From: Chara braunii
Lineage: Eukaryota; Streptophyta; Charophyceae; Charales; Characeae
Assembly: GCA_003427395.1 (NCBI GenBank)
Contig: BFEA01000050.1
Location: 665,122 to 699,614 of the forward strand
Length of the DNA: 34,493 nt
Reading direction: 5' to 3'
This document shows positions 20,106-31,260 of the stretch, piece by piece. Under the pieces are notes generated by a model. The model was not told the DNA's origin and did not search any database. It saw only the letters and a program-made list of their open reading frames with translations. The translations under genes were made by a program, and so were the position numbers. Within the stretch, counting starts at the first letter, position 1; each line of letters starts with the position of its first letter.

Positions 20106-22730
20106 GCGTGCCATCTCTCGTGTATAAAAAAATGTTTTGTACAACAAAGTGAAAATGTTGGAGAATCAGAGAAACAGAATCGGTATCCGGGCCTGAATCA
20201 GTTGTCCTTTGCTCACAACTAGGTCCTCGAATAACCATGTTGAGTGCTACGCAGCGTGAATGCGTGCGAGCTTGCCGAAGGGCATAAGCATGAGTTTCAT
20301 AAACAACGTTTGCCACATTATTCAGAATGCGGTCACGAGGAAGGTTGGTGTACATTGTGGTAAAATCAACAGTGCAAGAGGAGAGGCCACGATGAGATGA
20401 TGCATTGTTTTTTAGGTCAATCGCCACTCTGAACGATCCAACACCATCAAACACCAACCTGTTGATAGAGCTCAATGTCTTTCTCGTGAAGAGTAGAGAT
20501 CACTCCTTGCAAAGCAGTGCTGAGATACGACGAAGTAGTCGTTGTGCTAGTCAAGGGTTAGTGAGGAGGTCGTTCATGAATGGTGCGAATTGTTGGACGA
20601 GGACGAGCACGCGGGGGAACAACACCATTATTTTGTGTTGTGACTCCAAAAATGTTGCGAAGAGCTGGAGGAGACTTGTGAGCTTTGAGTACATAGTAAA
20701 GGTAAGGTAGGGTATCAGTGTGGGTGTAACCCCAATGGTGATTCCACACTGCATGCTGGTCAAGGACATCAACAACGGGACTGTCCAAATGGTTAAAGAG
20801 ATGAAACAGATATCAATTTTTGCAGCAAATTGCCAAATTGTGTGATGTTTTGTCCACAGGGACAATGACAAAGTGTTGTTGAAGATGGTGCAAGGAGGCA
20901 TGTGTAGAATGTAGTGAACGTGGCTGACTCACATGATTGGAGAGCGAAGATGCATTGGATTGATAATGTGCAAGGATTGCATAACGCCAGTTGTTCAGCT
21001 TATGAGAAAGAGACGAGAAAAAAACAGATCCAGAAGGTCCGGCCAACAACCTTTTGTAATTGGCAATGTACTCGTCTAGTCCAATTGCCAGTGCCAGGAG
21101 CACATCGACAATTTACCCATTCAGCCGATACTTCGAGCCTTCTTGAAAAAGTTTGCGAAGGTTATCATCAGAGATGATATTGTAGTCAATAGACACAATA
21201 TGGTCATCCACAAGATCAGAACAATGTGGAAAGGCTCTGCGGCATTCGCAATCAGAAGAGTCAGTTAAGGTCATGCCAGGAGTAACACTCAAGGCCACAT
21301 TAGTGAAGTTACAAAACTGGACACGCGTGGGTGGCATCAGTTTGTCACATACACGAACATGTGTGGCTGTTTGAGGATCGATCGGGGTGCAATGCAACTA
21401 CATCCGACAATTGTAACACATGGCGCAAGTTTGTAGCATGAGCTACCTCATGCGCATGTACGACCTTGATGGGGTCAGTAAATGGGTCACGAGGTTGTGT
21501 TGTGTAACATTGGCGGGTATGCTGCGATTTTCGGATAAGGCATTCGAGTTCTCGAATGTCTGCTGTCATGTCTGCATTNGAGACATTATTGTAAAGCCAT
21601 TGNAAAAGTCATACCCGCCATGTTGGTGCTGCTTGCTCAATATCAGCCTTGACACGACACCAGTTACCCGAAGCAGCTTCATGAAGAAGGCGATGGAGTG
21701 AGGTACGAATTATGAGTTGGGGACCAGGACGAAGATCAACAACAAAGGACCTAACCAAAGGTGTTGACAATGAAGGTAAACAGTGAGGGGGTGTTGGCAA
21801 GAGAGGCAAACAGTGAGCGGGTGTAGATAAAAGGGGTGCAGCATAAGAGCCAACGGGTGTTGGTAAAAGGGGTGCTATGTGAGAAGGATCAGTTGGTACA
21901 GGAATGGATGGAGCAGCAATAGATGTGGTAGGGAGGGAAACAGGAGGAGCTGAGGCATGAGGGGGTAGAGGGGGTTGAGGAGCAAAGGGACGAGGGTCCA
22001 TTTGTGTCCAACGATGAGGGCGGAAGTGCCGTCGTGGAGCCGGCAGTCTATCCATTAGAAGGACTGCATTGAAACCAACTGGGTGAAGAGTTCGAAGTTT
22101 ACGAACTCAGAAACCCTCGCGGGGTGCAGCAGCCCGCCGAAAGAGGGCATGATCAACAAGACCGTTAGATGTATGATAAAGGGTAGGATCGATGCATTCC
22201 AAGGGCCAAGCAGCAAAGTTGAATGCTGGTTGCCCACACATTGCACGGTCGAGATTGCAGTGGCGAAAAGCAACAGAGGAGCGTCGTGTATGCCAATGCT
22301 CTTGCAGTCGTTGATGTGCATAATGCATCGTCTGTCCAACATAAAAACGTCCTGAAGGCAAATGAACAATTGCATAAATCACTTCTCAAACAGTGAGGGG
22401 GTCCATATTTGGTTCAAGGGGTTGTTGATCAACACCTCGCAGTTGCAACTCAAATCGCTCTGCCTGCACAACACTTTTAAGAAGACAGAGTTGTTTCTTG
22501 CGCCAACCTCCTGCAGAATACAAGTTAGTATTCCACTCCAAGTGTGCACGCCAATCTACACGATGAGAGACAAATGTCTGGCGGTTTGGCATGTGAGCAT
22601 GAGCAAACGGAACATAGTGTCCAAGAGGAAAGCTTGGTATAGCACCTGCCATGCCAGCGGCAGGAAATCTCCCGAGAGGGGTGGGAAATATCGGGGTAGC
22701 CCCTTGATTATTCCTTAGTTGTAGATTCAT
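20106..22730 (-). pseudogene. Penelope-like element, GIY-YIG first then RT, interrupted by LTR insertion
   Basis: Read on the minus strand, the frame starts near 22730 with an unrecognised N-terminal part. A TGA at 22386-22388 follows, then a GIY-YIG endonuclease (22385-22107) with IYAIVHLPSGRFYVGQT and the catalytic-Arg segment AHQRLQEHW. A Pro-rich linker (22055-21750) comes next. RT begins with HFVIVPVDKTSHNLAI (about 20880-20815), then LPYLYYVLKAHKSP (about 20710-20670), then motif A VDFTTMYTNLP (about 20376-20338). It stops at 20106, just before motif B, where the LTR begins. Endonuclease before RT is the permuted order described for Chlamys-type Penelope-like elements of green algae. 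Several stops, two frame changes and two Ns show that it is dead. Confidence 0.82.
21579..21603. other. Two isolated ambiguous bases
   Basis: Single Ns stand at 21579 and 21603, 24 bp apart, inside the Penelope-like element. They may be scaffold joins or uncalled bases, and the frame across them is unreliable. Confidence 0.9.
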
Positions 22731-24032
22731 TGTTGATGGTTATGGAACAATTATTTTTCGATTTTTCAATTTTCCAATGCAAAGAAATGGAGGTGAGTGC
22801 ACAAGGTCAAAGGACTTTAGGCCCGACGGCTCAGGCCGGGATCTTGTCGTCGTCCTTTCTGTCTGCTGTTCACTGCCAGCAGCATTGTCAAAGAGGGTGC
22901 TCGGTTTGAATGTGAAACTGCATCTCCCAATGACTGTACTCACAGCAGCAATGACAGGAGCCTTGCACCGACAGACCAACAATGCCTACATGAAAAGATG
23001 CCACCAAACAGTTGACACATGCATAAACCAGCGTAGAATGATTATCTTAAAGAACATGGAACAAGAGGTGAGTGGGCATGGGGGCAACCGCCCGGGTGTG
23101 GCCAACCTTAGGCGGGTCGTAACTATACCCACTGCACGGGAAAGTGGTACAACCCGTGCCCTTGCGGTGACCACCATCACAATCACATCGTGGACGGAAA
23201 GAAAAAGAGTACATAATAGTTGTACACAATGAATAGACAAAACAGATTGTACACAAGGAATGTACATATAAGGAATGTACAACAGGAATGTATATAGTTA
23301 CAATACCAAACTTACCTGAAAGGACAAAGAGCCAAGCAAATCATCCGTAACAACATCTGTCATAAAAAAAAGTGAAGTAGCTCACTTTATCATGAAACCA
23401 GCAAATTGGGCATACAACTTCTGCAAAGCACGCGGTGTCGCACTTCTTCCAGTCGGGCCACTTCAGGCGACCGGAAAGCCAACAGGCTGTCATGCAGGAT
23501 TTTGTAGTTTTTGTTTGCAATAAATAAAATGAATTAAATAAGGCAAATCCTTTCCTATTGTGTGCGTCCGGCTTCGAGCGAGACCCTTCAATTGCGGTCT
23601 TCGCCGGTCCCCGGTCTTAGGAATCTTTTATTTTGATTCGGAACAGCAAAGAATCATGCAAATAATAACCATAAGATTCCGATATGTCATGCATGCATCA
23701 ATTTTGCCAATTTACTAATTTGAGAACTGCGACAAAAATTATCAGAGAAATGCAATTATCAAACAAGGCAATGCAAAGAAGCAGAACTGACTGACTCGAG
23801 CAATGACAGAGTCAGATGAGGGAAGAATGATAACTCATAATAGTCTCAGAAAGTACACATGTAGAGAGCATGTCCAGCACTAGTCAAGAGTCCTCACTCA
23901 TCCCTCTGCATCCTCACACTCAATCTCTCATTTTGATGTATGTCGTTTGGGCTTCCGGCCATGTTTCCGTACTCTTTGAGGGCGTGGTCTCTGTATGTAG
24001 AGCCACCTGAAGCCTGCGAGCTCCGAGCATTT
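22731..24032. other. 5' flank of the Penelope-like element and anonymous sequence
   Basis: No supported gene. Near 23254-23293 the unit GGAATGTACA/GGAATGTATA occurs three times, with related GTACACAA pieces before it. By position the 22731-23300 part may be the 5' terminal repeat region of the minus-strand Penelope-like element. No hammerhead core was found there on the minus strand. Confidence 0.4.
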
Positions 24033-24698
24033 TCAGCCAAGTCCCATGACACGAAAATCAACCATAGCACAAAACTCCTCCCAAAGTGTAGGAAGATATG
24101 ATCGAGAGAAAACCCCTCGTCTGAGATGCTTAAACTCGGATGGCTCAGTCACTGCCTCGTAGTCAATCGCTGCTGAGGAAATGTACTTCTTGGCTAGTTC
24201 CACCAAGTCACCCTAGCAAGAGCCGTCTGTGAAAATGAAAGGTATTGGAGGCTTGGGGTAGTCGGTATAGAGCTTAGGCCCAAAGCTGCGTACCAGCTTG
24301 GTGCCGCTCTCATCAAGTTCCCTCTCTCTCTCCTCAAGGTGCCTGGCAACCGAGGTACAGACTGAGTCGAAATGTTCACGAGTCTCTTTCCCTTTCTTTA
24401 CATAGAGTCTCAAGTCATGAATGGCTCCCTCAACGAACTCTGTTTGAACCACAAAAATAGATAGTTCATATTGCTTGAAACCAGTTGCAGTGACATACCG
24501 ATACTGGAAGGCATCCTTGAACGCGATCTGATTGAGACTGGTCAAGACAGTCTCCGGGACTGAAAATAATTGAATCGTGCTCATGTGAAAAGCGCGGATG
24601 TTGAAAACAAACCCGGTGTCTTCTGTTAAGGGTACTACCTGACGGATACTCGTCCCTGAGGCAGTCGAACAATGGTTGTATGCTGATAGATTTTTCAC
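24033..24698 (-). pseudogene. Unrecognised reading frame with one internal TAG
   Basis: On the minus strand a frame of 222 codons, counting the final TGA at 24033-24035, is interrupted only by a TAG at 24213-24215, where TGG (Trp) is the simplest ancestor. The sequence looks protein-like on both sides of that stop. Before it come a KKGKETREHFDSVC segment and an acidic helix HLEERERELDESGTKL. After it come DLVELAKKYISSAAIDYEAV and SYLPTLWEEFCAMVDFRVMG. No membrane segment or catalytic motif was identified. The start is uncertain because the first codon used is GTG and another frame is open upstream. It could be a fragment of a transposon-borne or host gene; a spliced gene with an exon boundary at the TAG is also possible. 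Confidence 0.45.
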
Positions 24699-24724
24699 TA
24701 GAAGTTTCGAGTAACTCGAACAAC

Positions 24725-24795
24725 TGAAAGTTGATCGGATGCTGATTACGTGCTGATCGAATACTGACTGTACACTGATTAGGTGCTGATTTAAT
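24725..24795. repeat. Short imperfect repeat of TGCTGAT units
   Basis: TGCTGAT or close variants (ACTGACT, ACTGATT) recur every 11-17 bp over about 70 bp, just upstream of the minus-strand reading frame. No function is apparent. Confidence 0.55.
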
Positions 24796-24962
24796 ACTAA
24801 AATACCAAGTCACCAACTGCGGATCACTTAGTGTCTGACCGCTGAGGAAAACTGCAATTTACTGAGAGGCACTTGCCGACTCCGATGCTAAAGGAGTTTT
24901 GATAAGAGAATTCGGGCACCGTTGAGCTTATCTGAGTTTTGCCCTAGCCTGCGCCACCGTCT

Positions 24963-25184
24963 CTAGCAGCGAGCCAGTGCTATGTAGTTTACCGTCGCAG
25001 CCAAAAAGTATAACACATATTCTACATATCTTTCTCTTGTGACCATTTTGACTGCTTGTTCTCGCTGTTCCTGTCTGTGTGATTCCATGTCCTGGCATGC
25101 CTCTTTCTCCCGTCCTTCCCTCTTGTCCTTATTTAGTCTGCTCTTCACCACCAAGACCTCCCCCTCTTTCATGATTCTCTTCAC
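24963..25184 (-). CDS. Small charged protein with C-terminal hydrophobic segment, doubtful
   Basis: Seventy-three codons on the minus strand begin MKRIMKEGEVLVVK, continue with a Lys/Glu/Arg-rich helix and end with a hydrophobic stretch YVLYFLAATVNYIALA. It lies 265 bp upstream of the unrecognised frame at 24033-24698 on the same strand and could be an earlier exon of it. It is short and no family was recognised, so chance is a serious alternative. Confidence 0.22.
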   Translation of the reverse strand: MKRIMKEGEVLVVKSRLNKDKREGREKEACQDMESHRQEQREQAVKMVTRERYVEYVLYFLAATVNYIALARC

Positions 25185-28100
25185 GCGAGGGTTAGACAGT
25201 AAGCTCCGCGCTTAGGGTAGATAGCCGCTCTTAGGCCTGGAGTAATTTAGTGTTCTGCACGGGATTACTGACTGGAGATAACTGAGTCACGCTCTCAAGG
25301 GTAAGCGCTAGTGCAGTTCTCGTAAAAGGGGGGACCACGGTGGGTATGATAGAAATTCAGCCCTCATGAGGTGACCTCATAGGGGCTTTGGTTGGCTAAA
25401 ATCTGCTTTCGTGCGTTGTGCACTCCACTGATCATTGTCGATCGTACGTTGTAACGTTAGAGCCGCTGGCCTCCGTACCGACCACTTACAGGGAGCGGCT
25501 GAGCCGCTAGACATGGACTATCTCACGTAATGTGCAGGTAGGCCCTAGCAATAAGCTTCAGCAGGGCACGGGGCAACCCCTCTTCGATCCAGACTCAACT
25601 ACTGCCTGGCACACCAGGCTTGAGTACAAATGTTGGCAAGCCCAGCCTGCGGACTGAGCAAACATCTCAGCACACAGGGCTGAACTCAGCCTGCTGTTTG
25701 GCTAGATGAACCAGTCAGACTCAAGTAGATAATCAACAGCGAACAGACGAGTGAGCAGAACGGCAGATGTCAGAAGGGGTTTGGACCAAACCGAATCCAC
25801 ATACCCTTTTCCCGCGACTCATGCCTCAGACTTAGCAATCACAGAAACTGATTCCACTGGCACATCTCATGTCAGCCAAAAACAGTGAACTAAAGTAGTA
25901 ACCCAGTTATCGTCACCCCGATCTAAACAGATAGTACCAATGGCCGTCAGAGAACTTGTTGCTCTAGTCACACCCTGAGTCCAATACTGTACTTGTTACC
26001 CCAGTGGCCTTTGATAAGGTAGAGGGCACAAGTGTTCAAACTCCGCACCTCAACAGACCGAGGCAAAGGGGGCCTTGTGTGTATGGCCATGCTCCTATTC
26101 CCAGAGTCACGGGACTTTCCCCACTAAGGCACGGTTTGATACATCATTGCCCACTGATCCTTTGGCCTTTGACACCTTGCTCTCGGCTTTGTGGTTGACT
26201 GAACGTCGAGGTCATCCCACAGTAGTTTAACTACTGGCGGTTAGCCACGCTAATTATCTATTTATGCTTTCTTTTTATAGCCGCTACTGAGGACCCCCCC
26301 CCCGGCCATAGACTGAAGAGGACTCGTTTTCTCTCCCTGAACAGCACTTACTGAATAATGGCTCAGTTAAATTCAATCTGTTTGCCCTCTTTACCCAGGC
26401 ATTAAGGAAGGCGTATTCAGCCCACGCACACCAGCTGAGATACTATTAACCATTGGCTCCCCCTGAGCACTGTTGGGATTTCTGTTTCTTTGCAAGTTCG
26501 CTACCAGCCCCTTAGCGGATTGTCCTCCGCAGCTTTACCAATCAGCTACTCACAATGAGGGCTCCTAGGGGATCGTCCGCTGTTGCTTTACATACCACGC
26601 TGAGCTTTCTCAGACACGGGCAATTTCCATAGCTTTCTTTCAATTAAGATTTTGTGGTATCATTTACAGTAAGTACCATTCAAATAGCACATCAAGTGCT
26701 GCCGGCGAGGGGTCATTCTCTAAATAGAACACATGGCCCTTATAATCTTAACCTGGTCTTGAAAGACTAACCCCTGAAAGTTATAGGGATAAAGTTGGGG
26801 ATGCCGTTTGGCCGTTAGGCATTAGCTTGGAGAGTCGCCATCAGCAGTTTGCTTTACAGAGTCTGTTCAATCCTCCGAATTAGTGTTTCCTCTCACCATT
26901 GTCCCATCTCATCCCCTTTTCAAACCAAATGAGTAGACTTAATCAAGAAAATTAACCAGTTGTTGAGCATAGAGACTGTCATTTCTCAGATTACAACGCA
27001 ATACTCGTGTGACATTCAGCACGCCCCTTTTCATTTAGTTAGAACTGTGTATCAAGCTTGAGATTAACTGGTTGTCAATCCCCATCGAGCAAAAACTCCA
27101 TGAAAAGATAAATGATTTTCCTTTTTACGTTCACCCTTTTTCCCATTAAATAGGGGATGCTCTGATGAGAGGGGGAAATTTGGGGAAAATAACTTAGCTT
27201 TTAGTGATCATATTCTTGCCTGTCTTGACCATTATCCATCCATTACCGTCTCATCGAGCCAGTCCCTCTCTCCCCTTTTCCTCTCGTGTCTCCCTGTCAC
27301 ACCCTGTTACTTCTCAATCCCTCCTAGTCCTTCACCTATAATTGCACTCAACTGGATGATATCATGAAATGAGCGGCTCAATAGCAGTTCATCCTCCTAT
27401 ACCGTGAGGCGCAAACGGTGATGTACCGACTACTTCCTGCCTAAAGCTAATGGCAATTAGTCCCCCGAGTATAGTTTTTAAAACGACCGCTCGCAGTACT
27501 GGCGGCGTCAGAAGACTCAGCTCATCCCTCTCAACTGTCCTCTTGCAGTCGAAACACAGGTGCTTGACGAGCCAACATTAGGCGGAGAGCGAGGGACGAC
27601 GATAATACACAGCACGATTGACCATGAGTTTACCATGCGATCGAGGGAGTGCGACCAGCGTATGACTCCATTTGTGTGCAATCTTGATGGGGGGGCAGGA
27701 AAGCAGCATATGCCTTGTACGTCTTTCCGGAGGCTCAGTACTCGAGATAAGCATATGGGTAGCTAGCAATCTTGCAAACAAGAACTCACCCACTAATCAT
27801 CGTATCACTCTCCCACCGCTCAGGGCCATCTTGTGATCCAATCACAGACAACTGATGGACCCCTCCCCCATACGAGTCCCACGAAGCTCACTCTCTCTCG
27901 ACGGTCTCACATTCTTCTTGACGAGGGGACGACAACAGCCGTGCCCCTCCTACTGGAGAGAAGCACGCAAGTCAACCGCCAAGAGTCGACTCCCTCCCCA
28001 TAGTGGTCACATGTGTACTCAGAGAGGCATCCTCAGTTCCTGAGCATCATCCGTACATCGCACTTTTCACTCGCCATTATCCTCACATCAACGCGGGAGA

Positions 28101-28533
28101 GTAGTAAGGTGTCACGGTCCTCATAGCCTGTTAATGCTGCCCCACCTAGCTGAAAATCTCGCTACTCAGGCTAGGCAGAGATGACGTCAACAATAACTCA
28201 TGACCTTCAGAGTACCCTCACGTACTGATATTGACTTCCTTCTTGCGCCACGTTCTGCCTGTGTCTCTTCCTTAAATGCACGCATGTATTTGTTTCCATC
28301 GTGCGCGTGCTTCTGCCGAGTTCAGTCTCACTTATTCATTCTTGACTCGAGCAAGCCTCACGTAGCCCTTGTGGCACTCGACCTCGTCACTGTGGATCCA
28401 TACTGATGACGTCAACCCTGACGGTGGGCTCACGTCTTGCCAGCTTCTCTTTCTCCGTGTCTCTCGTAATTGCCCGCCTCCTGCTCTGAAAACCTCTCTC
28501 TCTCTCTAAAGCTGGGCGTCCGGAGTTTGTCGC
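25185..28533. other. Anonymous stretch without supported genes
   Basis: About 3.3 kb with only short open frames on either strand. An AGCCGCT/AGCGGCT inverted repeat lies at about 25461-25510, and a run of ten C at about 26295. No LTR ends, terminal inverted repeats or RNA genes were recognised. Confidence 0.45.
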
Positions 28534-29025
28534 CTAGTGGTCTTGGTCCCTTCTCCGTCGCGAATCAGCTTCTGGGCCACTCTCCACAGGCTCTGCGGGT
28601 GGGTGGTCCCGACGCAACTGGTCCAGTCCGTGCCAGGACTGGGTCTCTGCCTCTCGGTCACTTGCATCGCTTTCTGCTCCTGTATCGTGGTCCAGGTGCC
28701 TTTGCTCGCGTTCTGCCGTATCCGTGGAGATCTCTACCTCCAAGTACGAGACGGTCACCTTAATTTCATCCTTGACCCCATCCCACCTGCATCTCCTTTC
28801 AGCTCTGTCCCTAGCCTCCGTGATCGTCGACTGGAAACCTTGATCTGCCCTCATTTCCTCTTTTTTTCCCCCTTCTACGTTTACTCTCAATTTCGCCTCC
28901 TGCCTACCGTAGCTGTAGTCCAGCACGACCGTCACTGTAGGCCCTTCTCCCGACATCCGCTCCCACTTCCAGAGAAATTGAAGGCATCTTGGGCTGTAGC
29001 CGTACAACCCACTGTTGTGCACCAT
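28534..29025 (-). CDS. Hypothetical protein, 163 residues, weak support
   Basis: On the minus strand an ATG at 29025-29023 sits in a good eukaryotic start context (CAACCATGG), about 207 bp downstream of a TATAAAAG box. The frame stays open for 163 codons, from MVHNSGLYGYSP to a charged Asp/Glu/Arg-rich end. The opposite strand is also open over much of this stretch, which weakens the case. No domain was recognised. It may be a shadow of unselected GC-rich sequence. Confidence 0.28.
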   Translation of the reverse strand: MVHNSGLYGYSPRCLQFLWKWERMSGEGPTVTVVLDYSYGRQEAKLRVNVEGGKKEEMRADQGFQSTITEARDRAERRCRWDGVKDEIKVTVSYLEVEISTDTAEREQRHLDHDTGAESDASDREAETQSWHGLDQLRRDHPPAEPVESGPEADSRRRRDQDH

Positions 29026-29231
29026 GGTTGAACCTCTCTCGGCCGGACAGCACACAGTACCAGGGCACAGAGTTCCGAAATAGCCACACTCTAGCACTCA
29101 GAGCACTGGCACGTGCGTACAGACGATTTACCGCACACTCCCCTCACCACTTAGTTCTCGCGCCTCAGCTCACCAGCACACGACACAACAAGGCCGCCTA
29201 TGCATTTGCAGCCAAAGACTCGCCTCCCCTT

Positions 29232-29239
29232 CTTTTATA
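29232..29239 (-). promoter_or_regulatory. TATA-box-like element
   Basis: The minus strand reads CCCTATAAAAGAAGG here, a good match to a eukaryotic TATA box. It points towards the weak minus-strand frame ending at 28534. No other core promoter element was identified. Confidence 0.35.
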
Positions 29240-29249
29240 GGGTCGCTTC

Positions 29250-30413
29250 CTACCGCAACCCCCGTATTCTGAACGGGGGGGCTCGAATAACTTTCATAAC
29301 TCTATTTTTCAATATTTTACAAATTTTAAGTTAATAAAATGAGGTAAAATATACGAAGTAGGGAGGGTGCGAAGCAAGACATCAACGGTCGCGGCGTCGG
29401 TTTCAGCTATCAGCCACTAGCCACCTCGACTCATTAGTGAAGTGACCGCAGGCTAGTCGCGGCGGTCCCATAACAGAATGCCAACTGGCGTTTCCCTCTC
29501 TTCAAAGCTTACCACTGGCCTACCACTAACGGGTACCCGCGTCCGATGGCAAGGAGGGGGCTTATGACCCTCCACTGGGGGTGATAAGCCTCGTACCAAG
29601 GCGGCCGCAGGTTGCCCCTCTTTTGGGCCCCCACCGCGCAGCGCCCAGTCATACAGATCAGCCACAGGGCGATACGTAAAAGGTCGGGTCAATCTCGACC
29701 ACAGACCACAACTGAGCTCGAAATTCGAGCCGTTGGCCTTCCCGCGAAATGACGGGCCAAAAATACCTGTAGCTATAATAATTATAGTAATGGTAATAAC
29801 AATAATAAAGTCAATAAAATTTTGAGAGTAAGGGAATCATAACGTCGCAATGGCCTCAAGCACTGGATTGCTCCCGAACTAAAGCGTGGGTTCAGATCTG
29901 ACGTTTGCCTCACTTAGTCCTTTGACTTTCTGTGGTAACAACCTGAACTCAACCCATAACCCGACTAAGTGGTGCTTGGCGCGCAGCAGAAAGGACAGCA
30001 CCGCCCCCTCTAACTCCGCGTCCCTGGGCGAGCCCGAAGGCTACCACGACCACAGGCCGGTAGTGCTCTGCTGTACAGCAAGGCGCCGAGCCTGCGTGGA
30101 CCAATGGAAAGCCCACTGGCGCACCCCCAACCTCTTGCTAGGGTGGAGGCCATCTGGACTGGTCCGTAGCAGGGTACACCCCGAGTATACCAGGAGATCC
30201 ACAGATTCGGTAACAGCCTAACGAGCCGTGGTCGCCTGAGCACTGAACTGGTACTTAAGCAGGAACCTGGCACACAGGAGGGCCTGGACACCGCGCCCTC
30301 CGAGAGCGGGAGTTTCGTCAACAGAAGCCACAAAGAAAAAATGCAGAGAAAAAGGAACAAGAAAAAAAGATCGATATAGAAGGTAAGAAAGAGAGACAAT
30401 TATGTTCCACAAG
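29250..30413. other. Anonymous stretch before the second Penelope-like copy
   Basis: No supported gene. It contains an AT-rich part with AATAAT repeats (29770-29830) and a GC-rich part (29960-30240). A purine-rich tract (30325-30400) directly precedes the 5'-truncated Penelope-like copy. Confidence 0.4.
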
Positions 30414-31150
30414 AAAAAGGCAATGCCTCGTTCACATTGCGTTACCCTCAACATGGTGATTCGAGGACCTAGTTGTGGGCAATGGACAAATGATTCAGGC
30501 CCGGATACCCTTTCTGTTTCTCAGATTCTCCAACATCTTCGCTTTGTTGTACAAAACATTTTTCTATACATGAGAGATGGCACGCCTCGGAAACAAATTA
30601 TCGGTATTCCAATGGGAACGAATGTTGGCCCATAAATTTATAATCTAACGCTGTATTGGGATGAAGCACGCTTTGTTGATGACATTCGTCAACATGATCT
30701 TCAAGCTGCTCAACAATATGCCTTCACCTATCGCCTCCTTGATGATGTTCTTTCATGGGGACATTTACCTCCTCCACCAGAACACTATGGGCTGAAGTGG
30801 AAGGAGACGACAGCTACAGATGGCTCCTGTACCTTTTTAGGTATGCAGCTACGGGTCCGTTCCGATGGCTCCCTTCGCATGAGCGTCTTTGATAAAGCGG
30901 CTGCTTGGGATTTCCCTGTCATTCGTTATCCAAGTGCGACCTCCAACATTCCTTCCCACAATCGGCTGGTGTGTTCATTGGGCAATTGGCAGAACTTTCA
31001 AACTGCGGCAACAACACTTACTCGTGATATGCTTTCGCGTGGGCATTCCCCACCAACCCTTGCTAAGGGGTGGACCTGCTACATGCGCTCCCGTCAACGT
31101 CGCCATCCTACACATGTGACGCGTCTCTCTCAGTGGTTCCGACGCATGTT
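30414..31150 (+). pseudogene. 5'-truncated Penelope-like RT, C-terminal half
   Basis: One frame runs from about 30414 to 31150 with a single stop (TAA at 30633-30635). It overlaps the minus-strand copy over about 140 bp at roughly 92% identity and supplies the part that copy lacks. Motif B reads GIPMGTNVGP (30603-30632). The catalytic motif C, YRLLDDVLSW, has Asp-Asp at 30741-30746, with Leu where Tyr is usual in YxDD. A basic thumb-like C-terminus ends near TRLSQWFRRM. The catalytic Asp pair is intact. GIY-YIG, the RT fingers and motif A are missing, as expected for a 5'-truncated retrotransposed copy. Translation then runs into the (TA)n tract, so the native C-terminus is uncertain. Confidence 0.85.
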
Positions 31151-31152
31151 GC

Positions 31153-31174
31153 TATATATCTATATCTATATCTA

Positions 31175-31221
<47 letters not shown>
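31153..31221. repeat. (TA)n / (TATATC)n microsatellite
   Basis: TATATC units followed by about 45 bp of pure TA. It lies directly between the end of the Penelope-like RT and the hammerhead-like core. Confidence 0.95.
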
Positions 31222-31222
<1 letters not shown>

Positions 31223-31223
<1 letters not shown>

Positions 31224-31260
31224 TGATGAGTCGGTGAAACTCCGACAAAACAGTATGTCA
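31223..31260 (+). ncRNA. Hammerhead-ribozyme-like motif, probably inactive
   Basis: The core CTGATGA is at 31223-31229. Stem II is GTCGG (31230-31234) with CCGAC (31242-31246) around a 7-nt loop. Then comes AAA (31247-31249), where the consensus is GAA. A minimal stem III follows: ACA (31250-31252) with TGT (31256-31258) around a 3-nt loop. The cleavage-site base is C at 31259, after GT. This is the type I layout with a tiny stem III, as reported for hammerheads in Penelope-like elements. The expected G12 is A at 31247, and the 5' strand of stem I is replaced by the TA tract, so self-cleavage is doubtful. It follows the RT on the same strand. Confidence 0.72.

Noticed and set aside
20029-20475. 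148-codon minus-strand frame treated as one protein
   Set aside because: Only the part above 20106 is Penelope-like RT; the rest is translated LTR sequence beyond the insertion junction.
22386-22388. In-frame TGA as selenocysteine in the Penelope-like protein
   Set aside because: Selenoproteins are known in related Naiad elements. Here other stops and frame changes are present, no conserved Cys context is visible, and no SECIS element was identified.
27150-27190. A second hammerhead core (CTGATGAG near 27160)
   Set aside because: Only the first seven core bases match; there is no stem II, no GAAA segment in the right place and no cleavage-site triplet.
29232-29239. LTR promoter of another retrotransposon on the minus strand
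   Set aside because: No primer-binding site or paired LTR was found nearby, so only a TATA-like element is reported.
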